Assembly (NCBI RefSeq): GCF_900114035.1
Contig: NZ_FORP01000009.1
Location: forward strand, 124,001 to 188,000
Reading direction: 5' to 3'
Origin: Amycolatopsis sacchari
GTDB taxonomy: Bacteria; Actinomycetota; Actinomycetes; Mycobacteriales; Pseudonocardiaceae
Length of the DNA stretch: 64,000 bases
The notes beneath the pieces were generated by a model. That model was not told the origin of the DNA. It saw only the letters and a program-made list of their open reading frames with translations, and did no database searches. Shown piece after piece: positions 1 through 8,216 of this stretch. How positions within the stretch are numbered: position 1 is the first letter of the stretch; each line of letters starts with the position of its first letter. The position numbers were made by a program, and so were the translations under genes.

Positions 1-358
1 CCCGCCGCACCGGAGCACCGAGATCGGCGCACCCGTCCAGCACCTCGTTCGCCCGCTTGACCGCCGAGCGGTACCGATCGACCACCTCGGCCACGCTGTC
101 CTCCGGCGCGGCGCGGAACGTCGCCTGCCAGTCGGTCACCTTGTCGCCGAGGAACATCGCCCGCTCGACGAACGTCAGGTGGTTGAGCAGGCCCAGCAGG
201 TTCGTGCCCGACGGCACCGCCGCCGTCCGGACCTCGGGCTCGGGCGCCCCCTCGACCTTCGCGGCGATCGACGTCCGCAGGTAGTCCAGGAACCCGCGCA
301 GCACCTCGGCTTCGCTGCTTCCGGTGCGGGGCGGTGGGGTGTCGCGGCGACGAGGCAT
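1..358 (-). CDS. DinB/DUF664-family protein (3' end outside window)
   Basis: Reading the minus strand from the ATG at 358 gives an open frame that runs off the left edge, so only about 119 residues are visible. The segment LLGLLNHLTFVERAMFLGDK is typical of the DinB/DUF664 four-helix bundle family, with the His of NHL in the position of a metal ligand. Such proteins act as metal-dependent thiol transferases or are uncharacterised; the substrate cannot be inferred. The start overlaps the stop of the upstream methyltransferase by one base (TGATG), so the two are translationally coupled and probably co-transcribed under the control of the divergent XRE-cupin regulator. Confidence 0.75.
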   Translation of the reverse strand, partial: MPRRRDTPPPRTGSSEAEVLRGFLDYLRTSIAAKVEGAPEPEVRTAAVPSGTNLLGLLNHLTFVERAMFLGDKVTDWQATFRAAPEDSVAEVVDRYRSAVKRANEVLDGCADLGAPVRR

Positions 359-939
359 CACGCGGCCCGCCGGATGAGCAGGACGTGATCGGTGACCTCG
401 GCGGTGGTCCCGTCCGGTCCGGTCGCGATCCGGCGGGGCGCGTCGGCCCGCTCGACCGTCCACACAGGACTTAAATTGAGGTTCGCGGCGATCTCCTGGG
501 GCGACAGGAAGCGAGCGTTCTGGTCCCAGGACCAAGGTGCGACCGAACCGTGGTCGACGACCAGCAGGTGCCCGCCCGGGCGCAACGCGTGTGCTGCCGC
601 GCGGAAGACCGTGGTCCGGTCCAGTTCGAACGGCGTGTGCAGGTAGTGGGCGCTGATCAGGTCGAACTCGCCGGGCGGGAAGCCGTCGCCGAGATCGTGC
701 TGGAACGCGGTGATGCGGGCATCGAGGGCACGGACCTTCGAGACCGCCACGGCCGAGATGTCCACCGCGGTGACCTTCCACCCCCGGTCGGCGAGCCACA
801 GCGCGTCACCTCCGCCGCCGCAGCCGAGGTCCAGCGCGTCGCCCGGCGGCAGGTCGGCGACGACTTCGGTGAGGCGGACGTTCGGGTTGGTGGCCGCCGG
901 CAGGGACGCGTGCAGGTCGTCCCAGAACTGGACGTTCAT
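358..939 (-). CDS. Class I SAM-dependent methyltransferase
   Basis: A 193-residue protein with a complete Rossmann-type SAM-binding core: DALDLGCGGGGDALWLADRG is motif I (residues about 34-53), followed by the acidic end of strand 2 (VTAVDIS) and a motif IV region ending in DLISAHYL. It resembles small-molecule or thiopurine/tellurite-type methyltransferases; the substrate is unknown. The start at 939 is chosen because AGGAGT lies just upstream, whereas the longer open frame runs into the divergent promoter. It shares a 1-base overlap with the DinB-type gene downstream. The divergent XRE-cupin regulator and its palindromic operator suggest that the pair responds to a small ligand. Confidence 0.85.
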   Translation of the reverse strand: MNVQFWDDLHASLPAATNPNVRLTEVVADLPPGDALDLGCGGGGDALWLADRGWKVTAVDISAVAVSKVRALDARITAFQHDLGDGFPPGEFDLISAHYLHTPFELDRTTVFRAAAHALRPGGHLLVVDHGSVAPWSWDQNARFLSPQEIAANLNLSPVWTVERADAPRRIATGPDGTTAEVTDHVLLIRRAA

Positions 940-1002
940 GGCTACTCCTCGGGTCGGTGTCGGCCCCAGTCTGTCCAGCCGCCCGCGAATCCGGCACGAG
1001 AT

Positions 1003-1019
1003 CTTGCCGTTCTGGCAAG
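1003..1019. promoter_or_regulatory. Inverted repeat operator candidate for the XRE-cupin regulator
   Basis: CTTGCC (1003-1008), five bases, then GGCAAG (1014-1019) form a perfect 6-5-6 inverted repeat. It ends eight bases before the GTG start of the XRE-cupin gene and lies in the 88-base divergent region shared with the methyltransferase. The position fits autorepression and control of both divergent units; binding itself is inferred. Confidence 0.55.
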
Positions 1020-1027
1020 CTGGACGC

Positions 1028-1594
1028 GTGAACACGGACGAAGTGCTCGCCTCCGTCGGGCCGCGGCTGCGGGCGCTGCGGCGCCAACGGGGCATCACGC
1101 TCGCCGAACTCGCGCGGATCACCGGCGTCTCCGAGAGCACCTTGTCGCGCCTGGAAAGCGGTCAGCGCCGGGCGACGCTCGAACTGCTGCTGCCGCTGGC
1201 CCACACCTACGGCGTGCCGCTGGACGACCTCGTCGGCGCGCCACCCACCGGCGATCCCCGCATCCACCTCACCCCGATCCACCGGTTCGGGATGACCTTC
1301 GTGCCCCTGTCCCGGCGGCCCGGCGGGGTGCACGCCTTCAAGATGGTCATCCCGTCCTCCCCGGAACCGCTGGAACCGATCCCGCAGACCCACGCCGGGT
1401 TCGAATGGCTGTATGTCCTCAGTGGACACCTGCGGCTGCTCGTCGGCGACCGGGACCTGGTCGTGCCGCCGGGTGAGGCGGCCGAGTTCGACACGTCCTC
1501 GCCGCACTGGCTGGGCAGCGCCGACGGCGGGGCCGTCGAACTCCTCATCCTGTTCGACCCGCAGGGCGTCCGCACCCACATCCCCGGCAGCTGA
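1028..1594 (+). CDS. XRE-family transcriptional regulator with cupin domain
   Basis: A 188-residue protein with an N-terminal XRE helix-turn-helix (residues about 9-63; LRRQRGITLAELARITGVS then SESTLSRLESGQR) and a C-terminal single-strand beta-helix cupin (about 110-180; HAGFEWLYVLSGHLRLLVGD). Regulators of this architecture sense a small ligand in the cupin and repress neighbouring catabolic or detoxification genes. The GTG at 1028 is the natural start, since translation upstream enters the divergent promoter. There is little room for a leader between operator and start, so the mRNA may be nearly leaderless. The likely targets are the divergent methyltransferase/DinB pair and the gene itself. 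Confidence 0.85.
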   Translation: MNTDEVLASVGPRLRALRRQRGITLAELARITGVSESTLSRLESGQRRATLELLLPLAHTYGVPLDDLVGAPPTGDPRIHLTPIHRFGMTFVPLSRRPGGVHAFKMVIPSSPEPLEPIPQTHAGFEWLYVLSGHLRLLVGDRDLVVPPGEAAEFDTSSPHWLGSADGGAVELLILFDPQGVRTHIPGS

Positions 1595-1635
1595 CCGTCA
1601 GCCAACCGTCAGGTTCGCGGGCACCGGGCCGTCAG
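1595..1635 (+). promoter_or_regulatory. CCGTCAG direct repeats upstream of the MMPL gene
   Basis: CCGTCAG occurs at 1595-1601, 1606-1612 and 1629-1635, i.e. spaced 11 and 23 bases apart on the same strand. Eleven-base direct repeats are the usual binding pattern of OmpR/PhoB-type response regulators, and one is encoded two genes downstream. I infer that this is the regulator's own binding site controlling the MMPL-regulator-kinase operon. Confidence 0.45.
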
Positions 1636-1691
1636 GCTCGGGCGGTGTGCTGGAGGGGCATTGGTCCACCGCCCCTTGGGAGTTCACCGTC

Positions 1692-3842
1692 ATGGCCGCA
1701 CTGCTCCACCGGCTCGGTGCCTGGGCGCACCGGCACCGCCGGATCGTCCTGGTCGCCTGGCTGGCCGTCCTCGCCGGCATCGGCGCGCTGTCCGCCACCG
1801 CAGGCGGCTCGTACGAGGACGACTTCTCGATCCCGGGCTCGCGTGCCCAGCAGACGCTGGACACCGTGTCGCACGAGTTCGCCGCCGCTTCGGGCGCCTC
1901 CGCGCAAGTTGTGTTCGTAGCACCCGAAGGACTCGAGGTCGCCGGGCAGAAACCCGTCATCGAACAGACGCTCGCCGCCGCCGCGAAGGCACCGCAGGTC
2001 GCCGGGATGGTGGACCCGTTCGCCGCGAAGATGATCTCGCCGGACGGTCGCACCGCGCTGGCGAACGTCAACTACGCCGAGAAGAGCGCCCAGCTCGCGG
2101 ACGGCACGCTGGACGCGCTGGAGGACGCGTTCCAGCCCGCCCGCGACGCCGGGCTGCGGGTGGAGCTCGGCGGTTCCGCCTACGCGAACAGCTCCGACGA
2201 CAGCGGCCAGGGCGCCGAAGTGCTGGGGTTGCTGATCGCGCTGGCCGTCCTCGTGATCACGTTCGGCTCCCTGATGGCGGCCGGGTTGCCCCTGCTCACC
2301 GCACTGCTCGGGGTCGGCGCGACCGTCGCCGGGCTGGCCGCCGCCTCCGGTGCGCTCACGCTGCCGACGACCGCGCCCGCCATGGCCCTCATGCTCGGGC
2401 TGGCGGTCGGCATCGACTACGCGTTGTTCATCGTGGCGCGGCACCGGTCGCAGCTGGCGGCAGGCATGCCCGTGGCGGAGTCGGCCGCTCGCGCGATCGG
2501 CACGGCGGGCACCGCCGTCGTGTTCGCCGGGCTCACCGTGGTGATCGCGCTGGCCGGGCTGGCGGTCGTCCGGATCCCGTTCCTGACCGCGATGGGCCTG
2601 TCCGCAGCCGGCTCGGTGGTCGTCGCGGTGCTGATGGCGGTCACCCTGATCCCGGCGCTGCTGGGCTTCGCCGGGGAGCGGCTGCGGCCGAAGCCCGGTT
2701 CGCGTGCCGCCCGGCGTGAGGCCGGACGGCCGAGCCTGGGTTCGCGCTGGGTCCGGTTGATCACCCGCCGGCCGCTGGTCACGGTGGTCACCGTCGTCGC
2801 GGCGCTCGGCGTCATGGCGGCGCCCGCGCTGGGGTTGCGGCTCGCGCTCACCGACAACGGTTCCGCTCCGGTGGCCAGCACGCAGCGCCAGGCGTACGAC
2901 CTCACGGCAGCCGCGTTCGGCCCGGGCTTCAACGGCCCGTTGCTGGTACTGGCCGATCTGCGGGACGGGGGCGACGCCACGGCCCTGCCCGGGAAGCTCG
3001 GCGCAGTCGACGGCGTGGCCGCCGTGAGCGCCCCGCAGCTGTCCGCGGACGGCCGGTACGCGCTCCTGCGCGTGATCCCCGAGACCGGGCCGCAGGACGA
3101 ACGCACCGAACAGGTCGTGGCCGACCTGGAGGCCGCGGGCGGGCCGTCCGTCGCGGTCACCGGCTCGACCGCCATCGCACTCGACATCTCCGACCTGGTG
3201 AGCGCCTCACTGGTGCCCTTCGCCCTGATCGTCGTGGGACTCGCGGTCCTGTTGCTGCTGCTGGCCTTCCGGTCGATCGTGGTGCCGCTGAAGGCGGCGC
3301 TGGGCTTCCTGCTCTCGGTCGGCGCGGCGCTGGGCGCGGTGGTCGCGGTGTTCCAGTGGGGCTGGTTCGCCGACCTGATCGGGGTTTCGCACACCGGGCC
3401 GGTGATCACCTTCATGCCGGTCATCCTCATGGCGGTCCTGTTCGGACTCGCCATGGACTACGAGGTCTTCCTGGTCAGCCGCATGCACGAGGTGTACGCC
3501 CGGAGCGGGGATCCGCGCCGCGCGGTCACCCGGGGCTTCGGCGCCTCGGCGCGGGTCGTGGCGGCCGCCGCGCTGATCATGGTCGCGGTCTTCGCGAGCT
3601 TCGTCCCGGCCGGTGACGCCACGTTGAAACCCATCGCCTTCGCGCTGGCGATCGGTGTGCTGCTGGACGCGTTCCTGGTCCGGATGACGCTCGTGCCCGC
3701 GGTGCTGGCGCTGGCCGGGCACCGGGCGTGGCGGCTGCCGCGGTCACTCGACCGGGTGCTGCCGAACCTGGACGTCGAGGGCGCGCGGCTCGCCGAGCCC
3801 GCGAAGACGCGTCGTGCCGTCCCCGTCGAGGTGGTGAGATAG
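1692..3842 (+). CDS. MMPL-family RND-type membrane transporter
   Basis: A 716-residue membrane protein with the two-fold MMPL layout: TM1 near residues 17-37, a first extracytoplasmic domain, a block of five helices (about 180-330), a second TM/loop pair, and a final five-helix block (about 505-690). The motif GIDYALFIVARHR and its counterpart AMDYEVFLVSRMHE are the paired proton-relay/substrate segments of this family, which exports lipids, drugs or other hydrophobic molecules using the proton gradient. The ATG at 1692 is preceded by GGGAG. The response regulator follows five bases after the stop, so the operon encodes an exporter with its own two-component control. The substrate is not predictable. 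Confidence 0.9.
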   Translation: MAALLHRLGAWAHRHRRIVLVAWLAVLAGIGALSATAGGSYEDDFSIPGSRAQQTLDTVSHEFAAASGASAQVVFVAPEGLEVAGQKPVIEQTLAAAAKAPQVAGMVDPFAAKMISPDGRTALANVNYAEKSAQLADGTLDALEDAFQPARDAGLRVELGGSAYANSSDDSGQGAEVLGLLIALAVLVITFGSLMAAGLPLLTALLGVGATVAGLAAASGALTLPTTAPAMALMLGLAVGIDYALFIVARHRSQLAAGMPVAESAARAIGTAGTAVVFAGLTVVIALAGLAVVRIPFLTAMGLSAAGSVVVAVLMAVTLIPALLGFAGERLRPKPGSRAARREAGRPSLGSRWVRLITRRPLVTVVTVVAALGVMAAPALGLRLALTDNGSAPVASTQRQAYDLTAAAFGPGFNGPLLVLADLRDGGDATALPGKLGAVDGVAAVSAPQLSADGRYALLRVIPETGPQDERTEQVVADLEAAGGPSVAVTGSTAIALDISDLVSASLVPFALIVVGLAVLLLLLAFRSIVVPLKAALGFLLSVGAALGAVVAVFQWGWFADLIGVSHTGPVITFMPVILMAVLFGLAMDYEVFLVSRMHEVYARSGDPRRAVTRGFGASARVVAAAALIMVAVFASFVPAGDATLKPIAFALAIGVLLDAFLVRMTLVPAVLALAGHRAWRLPRSLDRVLPNLDVEGARLAEPAKTRRAVPVEVVR

Positions 3843-3847
3843 GGGAC

Positions 3848-4537
3848 GTGGACCGCATCCTGGTGGTGGACGACGACCCTGGCCTGCGGGAGCTGCTGTT
3901 GTCCGCACTGAAGTTCGCGGGGTTCGAGGTCGAGGCGGCCGGCGACGTGCCGGCCGCGCTCGCCGCGATCGACGCCCGGCCGCCCGACGCGATCGTGCTG
4001 GACGTGATGCTGCCCGGCACCGACGGTTTCGACCTGGTGCAGCTGCTGCGCTCGCGGGAGGTCCACGTGCCCGTCATGTTCCTGACCGCGCGCGACGAGC
4101 TGGACGACCGCGTGCGCGGGCTGCGGCTCGGCGGCGACGACTACCTCACCAAACCGTTCAACGTGGTCGAGGTCGCCGCGCGGCTGGAGGCGCTGCTGCG
4201 GCGGGCCCGCCGCGTGCCGCCGGACGTGCCGGAGGGCGTGCTGCGCTGCGACGACCTGGAAATGGACGAGGCACGGCACGTGGTGACCCGAGGCGGGCAG
4301 CCGGTCGAGCTCTCCCCCACCGAGTTCCGGCTGCTGCGGTACCTGCTCCTCAACGCCGGGCGGGTGGTCTCCAAAGCGCAGATCCTGGAACACGTCTGGC
4401 AGTACGACTTCGGCGGCGACGCGGGCGTGGTGGAACGGTTCGTCTCCAACCTCCGCCGCAAGATCGACCTGGGAGGTCCGTCGTTGATCCACACCGTGCG
4501 GGGGTTCGGGTACAGCCTGCGGCCGGTGCGGCGGTGA
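3848..4537 (+). CDS. OmpR-family response regulator
   Basis: A 229-residue protein with an N-terminal receiver (acidic pocket D8-D10, phospho-acceptor D52 in IVLDVMLPG, Thr in FLTARDE, Lys in YLTKPF) and a C-terminal winged-helix DNA-binding domain (SPTEFRLLRYLLLNAGRVVS; VVERFVSNLRRKID). The GTG start lies five bases after the MMPL stop. The kinase gene starts inside the regulator's stop codon (GTGA overlap), the usual coupling of a two-component pair. Its likely target is the CCGTCAG repeat array upstream of the MMPL gene. Because the partner kinase lacks a sensor region, the phosphorylation input may be constitutive or come from elsewhere. Confidence 0.93.
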   Translation: MDRILVVDDDPGLRELLLSALKFAGFEVEAAGDVPAALAAIDARPPDAIVLDVMLPGTDGFDLVQLLRSREVHVPVMFLTARDELDDRVRGLRLGGDDYLTKPFNVVEVAARLEALLRRARRVPPDVPEGVLRCDDLEMDEARHVVTRGGQPVELSPTEFRLLRYLLLNAGRVVSKAQILEHVWQYDFGGDAGVVERFVSNLRRKIDLGGPSLIHTVRGFGYSLRPVRR

Positions 4538-5334
4538 AGCGGCTATCGCGGTGGCAGCTGACGCTCGTCGGGCTGCTCGCCGGGCCGGAGGCCGCCGCCG
4601 TCACCGCCTCCGTCCAGAATGCTTTCGACGCCCAGCGGCGGGCCGAGGAACTGTTGCGCAGCTTCGTCGCCGACGCCAGCCACGAACTGCGCACACCGCT
4701 CGCGACCATGCACGGCTGGATCGACCTCTACGCCCAGGGCGGCCTCACCGATCCCGAGCAGCTCGACCACGCGATGGAACGGATGCAGGCCGAGGTGGAC
4801 CGGATGCGGCTGCTCGTCGACGAGCTGGGCCTGCTGGCCCACCTGACCACGTCGAGGCCGCTGAACCGCGAGCCGGTGGACGTGGTGGCGCTGGCGGGCG
4901 AGGTGGTCGACGACGCGAGGGTGGTCAGCGCGGACCGCGTGATCACCCTGCGCGGGGCGGCGCGGGCGGTCGTCGACGGGGACGGGCCGCGCATCCAGCA
5001 GGTGCTGCGCAACCTCGTCGGCAACGCGGTGCAGCACACTCGCCCTGGCACGCCGGTCACCGTGACCGTCACCGCCGCCGACGACGAAGTGGCGATCGCG
5101 GTGAGCGACGAGGGCGAGGGGATCGCACCTGAGCACCTGCCGCACGTGTTCGAACGCTTCTACCGCGCCGATCCCAGCCGCAGCCGCGACGGCGGTGGCT
5201 CGACGGGCCTGGGACTGGCCATCGTGGAGGCGATCGTGACCGCGCACGGCGGCACGGCCGGGGTGACCTCCACGGTCGGCCAGGGCACCACGGTCCGGGT
5301 CACCTTCCCCACCACGGCACCCGCCGAGGACTGA
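4534..5334 (+). CDS. Histidine kinase lacking sensor, HAMP and most membrane segments
   Basis: A 266-residue protein with an intact kinase core: HisKA with H50 in FVADASHELRTPLATMHG, then HATPase_c with the N box (LRNLVGNAVQHT), G1 (DEGEGI), F box (FERFYR) and G2 (GSTGLGLAI). Full-length relatives have about 200 more residues: two TM helices, a periplasmic sensor and HAMP. Here the N-terminus RWQLTLVGLLAG (the start of a first TM helix) runs directly into VQNAFDAQRRAEELLRSF, the end of a HAMP linker. This looks like an in-frame deletion of about residues 15-25 onward rather than a wrong start, because both flanks match the normal protein. It is probably soluble, and its signal is lost or intracellular. 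Confidence 0.85.
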   Translation: MKRLSRWQLTLVGLLAGPEAAAVTASVQNAFDAQRRAEELLRSFVADASHELRTPLATMHGWIDLYAQGGLTDPEQLDHAMERMQAEVDRMRLLVDELGLLAHLTTSRPLNREPVDVVALAGEVVDDARVVSADRVITLRGAARAVVDGDGPRIQQVLRNLVGNAVQHTRPGTPVTVTVTAADDEVAIAVSDEGEGIAPEHLPHVFERFYRADPSRSRDGGGSTGLGLAIVEAIVTAHGGTAGVTSTVGQGTTVRVTFPTTAPAED

Positions 5335-5338
5335 GCGC

Positions 5339-5701
5339 TCACGACGTCCTGCTGTCGTACTCCCGTTGGCTCGCCTCGATTTCCGCGCTGCGCTCGACGG
5401 TCCAGTCGTAGAGGTGTCCAAACGGGACACGCAGTGACTCGCCCAACGGGGTCAGCGAGTACTCAACCCCGACGGGCGAGGTCGGCAGGACGGTGCGCCG
5501 GACCATCCCGTTGCGTTCGAGGCGGCGCAGGGTCTGCGTCAGCACCCGCTGCGTGATCCCGTCGAGACACCGCTTCAGCTCGTTGAAGCGCGCCGGGCGC
5601 TCCAGCACCGCCATGACCATCATGGACCACTTGTCGGCGATCTGGTCCAGGATCGGCCGGCTCGGGCAGTCGGCGCTGAAGAACGGTCGCGGCTCCCCCA
5701 T
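5339..5701 (-). CDS. HxlR-family transcriptional regulator
   Basis: A 120-residue winged-helix protein. CPSRPILDQIADKWSMMVMA is the family signature, with a Cys at residue 12 often involved in redox or electrophile sensing, followed by the recognition region NELKRCLDGITQRVLTQTLR and the wing. HxlR proteins are dimeric repressors or activators responding to aldehydes, quinones or disulfide stress. The gene is divergent from the enoyl-CoA hydratase-like gene and the shared region carries two inverted repeats, so it probably controls that gene and itself. It converges with the kinase gene with only four bases between the stops. Confidence 0.9.
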   Translation of the reverse strand: MGEPRPFFSADCPSRPILDQIADKWSMMVMAVLERPARFNELKRCLDGITQRVLTQTLRRLERNGMVRRTVLPTSPVGVEYSLTPLGESLRVPFGHLYDWTVERSAEIEASQREYDSRTS

Positions 5702-5736
5702 GGTGTCCTCCAGGATCCTAGGTGCCTTGGAAGTGC

Positions 5737-5805
5737 GTTCTTGACCAGGCTAGCAGCGGAACCGAGGCTAGGTATGCATCGAATACCTGGATGCCTGTCA
5801 AGAAC
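5737..5805. promoter_or_regulatory. Nested inverted repeats between hxlR-type gene and enoyl-CoA hydratase gene
   Basis: Two repeats lie in this divergent promoter. The inner one is AGGTAT (5770-5775), seven bases, ATACCT (5783-5788). The outer one is GTTCTTGAC (5737-5745) and GTCAAGAAC (5797-5805), nine bases each and perfect. The right outer arm contains, on the minus strand, a TTGACA that would serve as a -35 for the hxlR-type gene. I infer that one or both bind the HxlR regulator. Confidence 0.5.
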
Positions 5806-5817
5806 GGAGCACACCTC

Positions 5818-6660
5818 GTGCCTTCCTCCACCCTCCACACGAGCACCGACGACGGCGTGCTGACCGTCGTGTTCGACAACCCGCCCGTCAACGTCCTCGG
5901 TGCCACCACGATGCGGGAACTCCGTGATCTGCTGCTGCCCCTGCGCGAGGACCCTTCGGTGAAGGTCATCGTGTTCGAGAGCGCGAACCCGGAGTTCTTC
6001 CTCGCCCACGTGGACATGAACATCCTCGATCAGAGGGACGTGCTGGAGGAGCTCGCCGCGGCCGCGCCCGAGGGCGTGAACGTGTTCCAGGCCGTCGGCG
6101 AGCTGCTCCGGCACCAGCCGCAGGTCTCCATCGTCAAGCTGGCCGGCAAGGCCCGCGGCGGTGGTGCCGAGTTCGTCGCCGCGGCGGATATGGCTTTCGC
6201 CGCAACGGAAACCGCCGGACTGGGCCAGGTCGAGGCGTTGATGGGGATCACGCCGGGCGGCGGCGCCACCCAGTACCTGCGGGACCGGGTGGGCCGCAAC
6301 CGCGCGCTCGAAATCGTGCTCACCGGGCAGTTGTTCGACGCCCCGACCGCCGCGGCCTACGGCTGGATCAACCGCGCCGTACCCGCCGCACAGCTCGACG
6401 AGTACGTGGCAGAAGTCGCCCGCACCATCGCCGCACTCGCCCCCGGCGTGGTCGCGGCGGCGAAGCGCGCCTTGCCTCCCACCGATTTCGGTTCCGCGCT
6501 GGTGGTCGAGGACGAGGCGTGGGCGTCCTTGGTCGGGCTCCCCGCCGCGCAACAGCTGATGGCCGCCGCGCTCGAAGCCGGCGCGCAGACACCGGAGGGC
6601 GAACGCGACATCGAATCGGTGCTGCGCAAGGTGAGCGCATCGGTCCTCAATGGACAGTAG
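5818..6660 (+). CDS. Enoyl-CoA hydratase/isomerase family protein
   Basis: A crotonase-fold protein of 280 residues. It has the oxyanion-hole segment around FESANPEFFLAHVDMNIL and KLAGKARGGGAEFVAAADMA, and the typical GLGQVEALMGITPGGGATQY helix, followed by the C-terminal trimerisation part. The reaction could be hydration, isomerisation or hydrolysis of an acyl-CoA; the motif set does not decide. The GTG at 5818 is preferred because GGAG lies eight bases upstream; an in-frame ATG at 5791 would place the start inside the outer operator repeat. It stands alone, divergent from the HxlR regulator that probably controls it. Confidence 0.85.
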   Translation: MPSSTLHTSTDDGVLTVVFDNPPVNVLGATTMRELRDLLLPLREDPSVKVIVFESANPEFFLAHVDMNILDQRDVLEELAAAAPEGVNVFQAVGELLRHQPQVSIVKLAGKARGGGAEFVAAADMAFAATETAGLGQVEALMGITPGGGATQYLRDRVGRNRALEIVLTGQLFDAPTAAAYGWINRAVPAAQLDEYVAEVARTIAALAPGVVAAAKRALPPTDFGSALVVEDEAWASLVGLPAAQQLMAAALEAGAQTPEGERDIESVLRKVSASVLNGQ

Positions 6661-6680
6661 GGACATCGTGACGTGGCGGC

Positions 6681-8192
6681 TCAGTCGCTCGACGTCGAGC
6701 GCGCCCCCTCCCACGCCCGCCGCTCGTCGGCCGCCGGGTCGGTCTCCTCGCGCACGTCCTTTCCGAGCACCCCGACGCGGCGGCTGCCGAGCCGGTAGGT
6801 GGACCAGCCCGGATCGCCGTCGCGGATGAAGCGGACCCACGTGCCGTGCACGGTGTCGGCCACTTCACGCGAGGGCGAGTCGCCGATGAGCGGGTGGGTG
6901 GGCTCCTGGTCGATCGTGTCGAAGACGTACGGCAGCTCGGTGGCGTGCGCCGGGCCGAACCCGTTGTTCGAGCGGTCCTCGGGGTGGTCGAACCGGTACA
7001 CCCACGTGGACGCGGCCGGTTCCCTGGCCTCGGCCACCCGGATCGCCGGCATGGCGAACATCCAGTCACCGAAGACGGCGGCCAGGACGTCTCCCGCCGA
7101 GGCGCCGGGCCGGTTGCGGCGGTACAACTCCAGACCGCTCCCCGACAACCCGTACCCCTCCGCGGAGGCGGCCAGCGCCGCGTCGTCCACCGCGTCGATC
7201 GCTCCGCCCGCCACGAGGAAGAACCGCCCTTCGTCGCGGTTCCAGCCGGTGAGCAACGGCACCGAAGCGCCCGCGCCCGACCGGAACGCGGTGAGCGGGT
7301 GGCTTTCCAGCACCTCGCCGTCGACGCTGGGCGCGAACGGGGTCAACGTCAACGCCAGGAACCCCCACCGAACCGGATCCGGTATCCCCTGCACGTCCCG
7401 CACCAGGTCGTCCACGGCGCGGGAGAGCACCGCGGGCTCGATCCGGGCGAACGCGGCGCGAGCCGGCTCGATGTCCAGGCGTTGGGCGAGGCGCCTGCTG
7501 ACCATCCGCCCCAGCTCGTCGGTGAGGATGTGCAGTGCGCTGCCGCTCTGCGCGATGGCCCTGGCGAACAGACCCCGGCTCCGCTCCATGGACAGCAGCG
7601 TGGTCACGCTCATCGCACCCGCGGACTCCCCGGCGAGCGTGACCCGCTCCGGGTCACCGCCGAACGCGGCGATGTTGTCCCGCACCCATTCCAGCGCCGC
7701 TAGCTGGTCCAGCAGGCCCAGGTTCGCCCCGCCGTCGCCGAGGTGGAGGAAACCCTCGGCCCCCAGCCGGTAGTTGATGGTCACGCACACGACCCCGGCA
7801 CGGGCGAACGCCGAACCGTCGTACTGCGCCACCGACCCGGAGCCGGCCACGAACGCGCCGCCGTGGATGAACACCAGCACCGGCAGGCCTTCCGCGCCGG
7901 GGTCGGGCGTCCAGACGTTGAGGTTCAGGCACTCCTCCCCCGGGATGTCGACCTCCGGCAGGAAAGCCCGGTACTGCGGCGGGTAGGGCTCCTTGGGCAC
8001 CGTCGGCCCGTGTTCGACCGCGGGCCGCACCCCCTCCCACGGCTCGACCGGTTGCGGCGGCCGCAGCCGGTTGGCGCCGAACGGAGCCGCGGCGAAGGGC
8101 ACGCCGAGGAACCGTGAAACACCTCCCTCGGACGTTCCTTCCACGATCCCGGCACGCACCTTGGTGCGTACCCGCGTTGGCGCCGTTGCCAT
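6681..8192 (-). CDS. Carboxylesterase type B family protein
   Basis: A 503-residue protein of typical length for type B carboxylesterases. The N-terminus has the family pattern SRFLGVPFAAAPFGANRLRPP; the oxyanion hole is IHGGAF (about residues 109-114); the nucleophile is S190 in GESAG; and the catalytic His lies in FGPAHATELPYVF. EECLNLNVW is the second family signature. It hydrolyses ester or amide bonds of unknown substrates. No signal peptide is visible, so it is probably cytoplasmic. It is the first of two minus-strand genes with the NmrA-like reductase upstream; the 24-base gap suggests co-transcription. Confidence 0.9.
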   Translation of the reverse strand: MATAPTRVRTKVRAGIVEGTSEGGVSRFLGVPFAAAPFGANRLRPPQPVEPWEGVRPAVEHGPTVPKEPYPPQYRAFLPEVDIPGEECLNLNVWTPDPGAEGLPVLVFIHGGAFVAGSGSVAQYDGSAFARAGVVCVTINYRLGAEGFLHLGDGGANLGLLDQLAALEWVRDNIAAFGGDPERVTLAGESAGAMSVTTLLSMERSRGLFARAIAQSGSALHILTDELGRMVSRRLAQRLDIEPARAAFARIEPAVLSRAVDDLVRDVQGIPDPVRWGFLALTLTPFAPSVDGEVLESHPLTAFRSGAGASVPLLTGWNRDEGRFFLVAGGAIDAVDDAALAASAEGYGLSGSGLELYRRNRPGASAGDVLAAVFGDWMFAMPAIRVAEAREPAASTWVYRFDHPEDRSNNGFGPAHATELPYVFDTIDQEPTHPLIGDSPSREVADTVHGTWVRFIRDGDPGWSTYRLGSRRVGVLGKDVREETDPAADERRAWEGARSTSSD

Positions 8193-8216
8193 GGTTCCTC
8201 CCGCTGTCGTCCGGTT

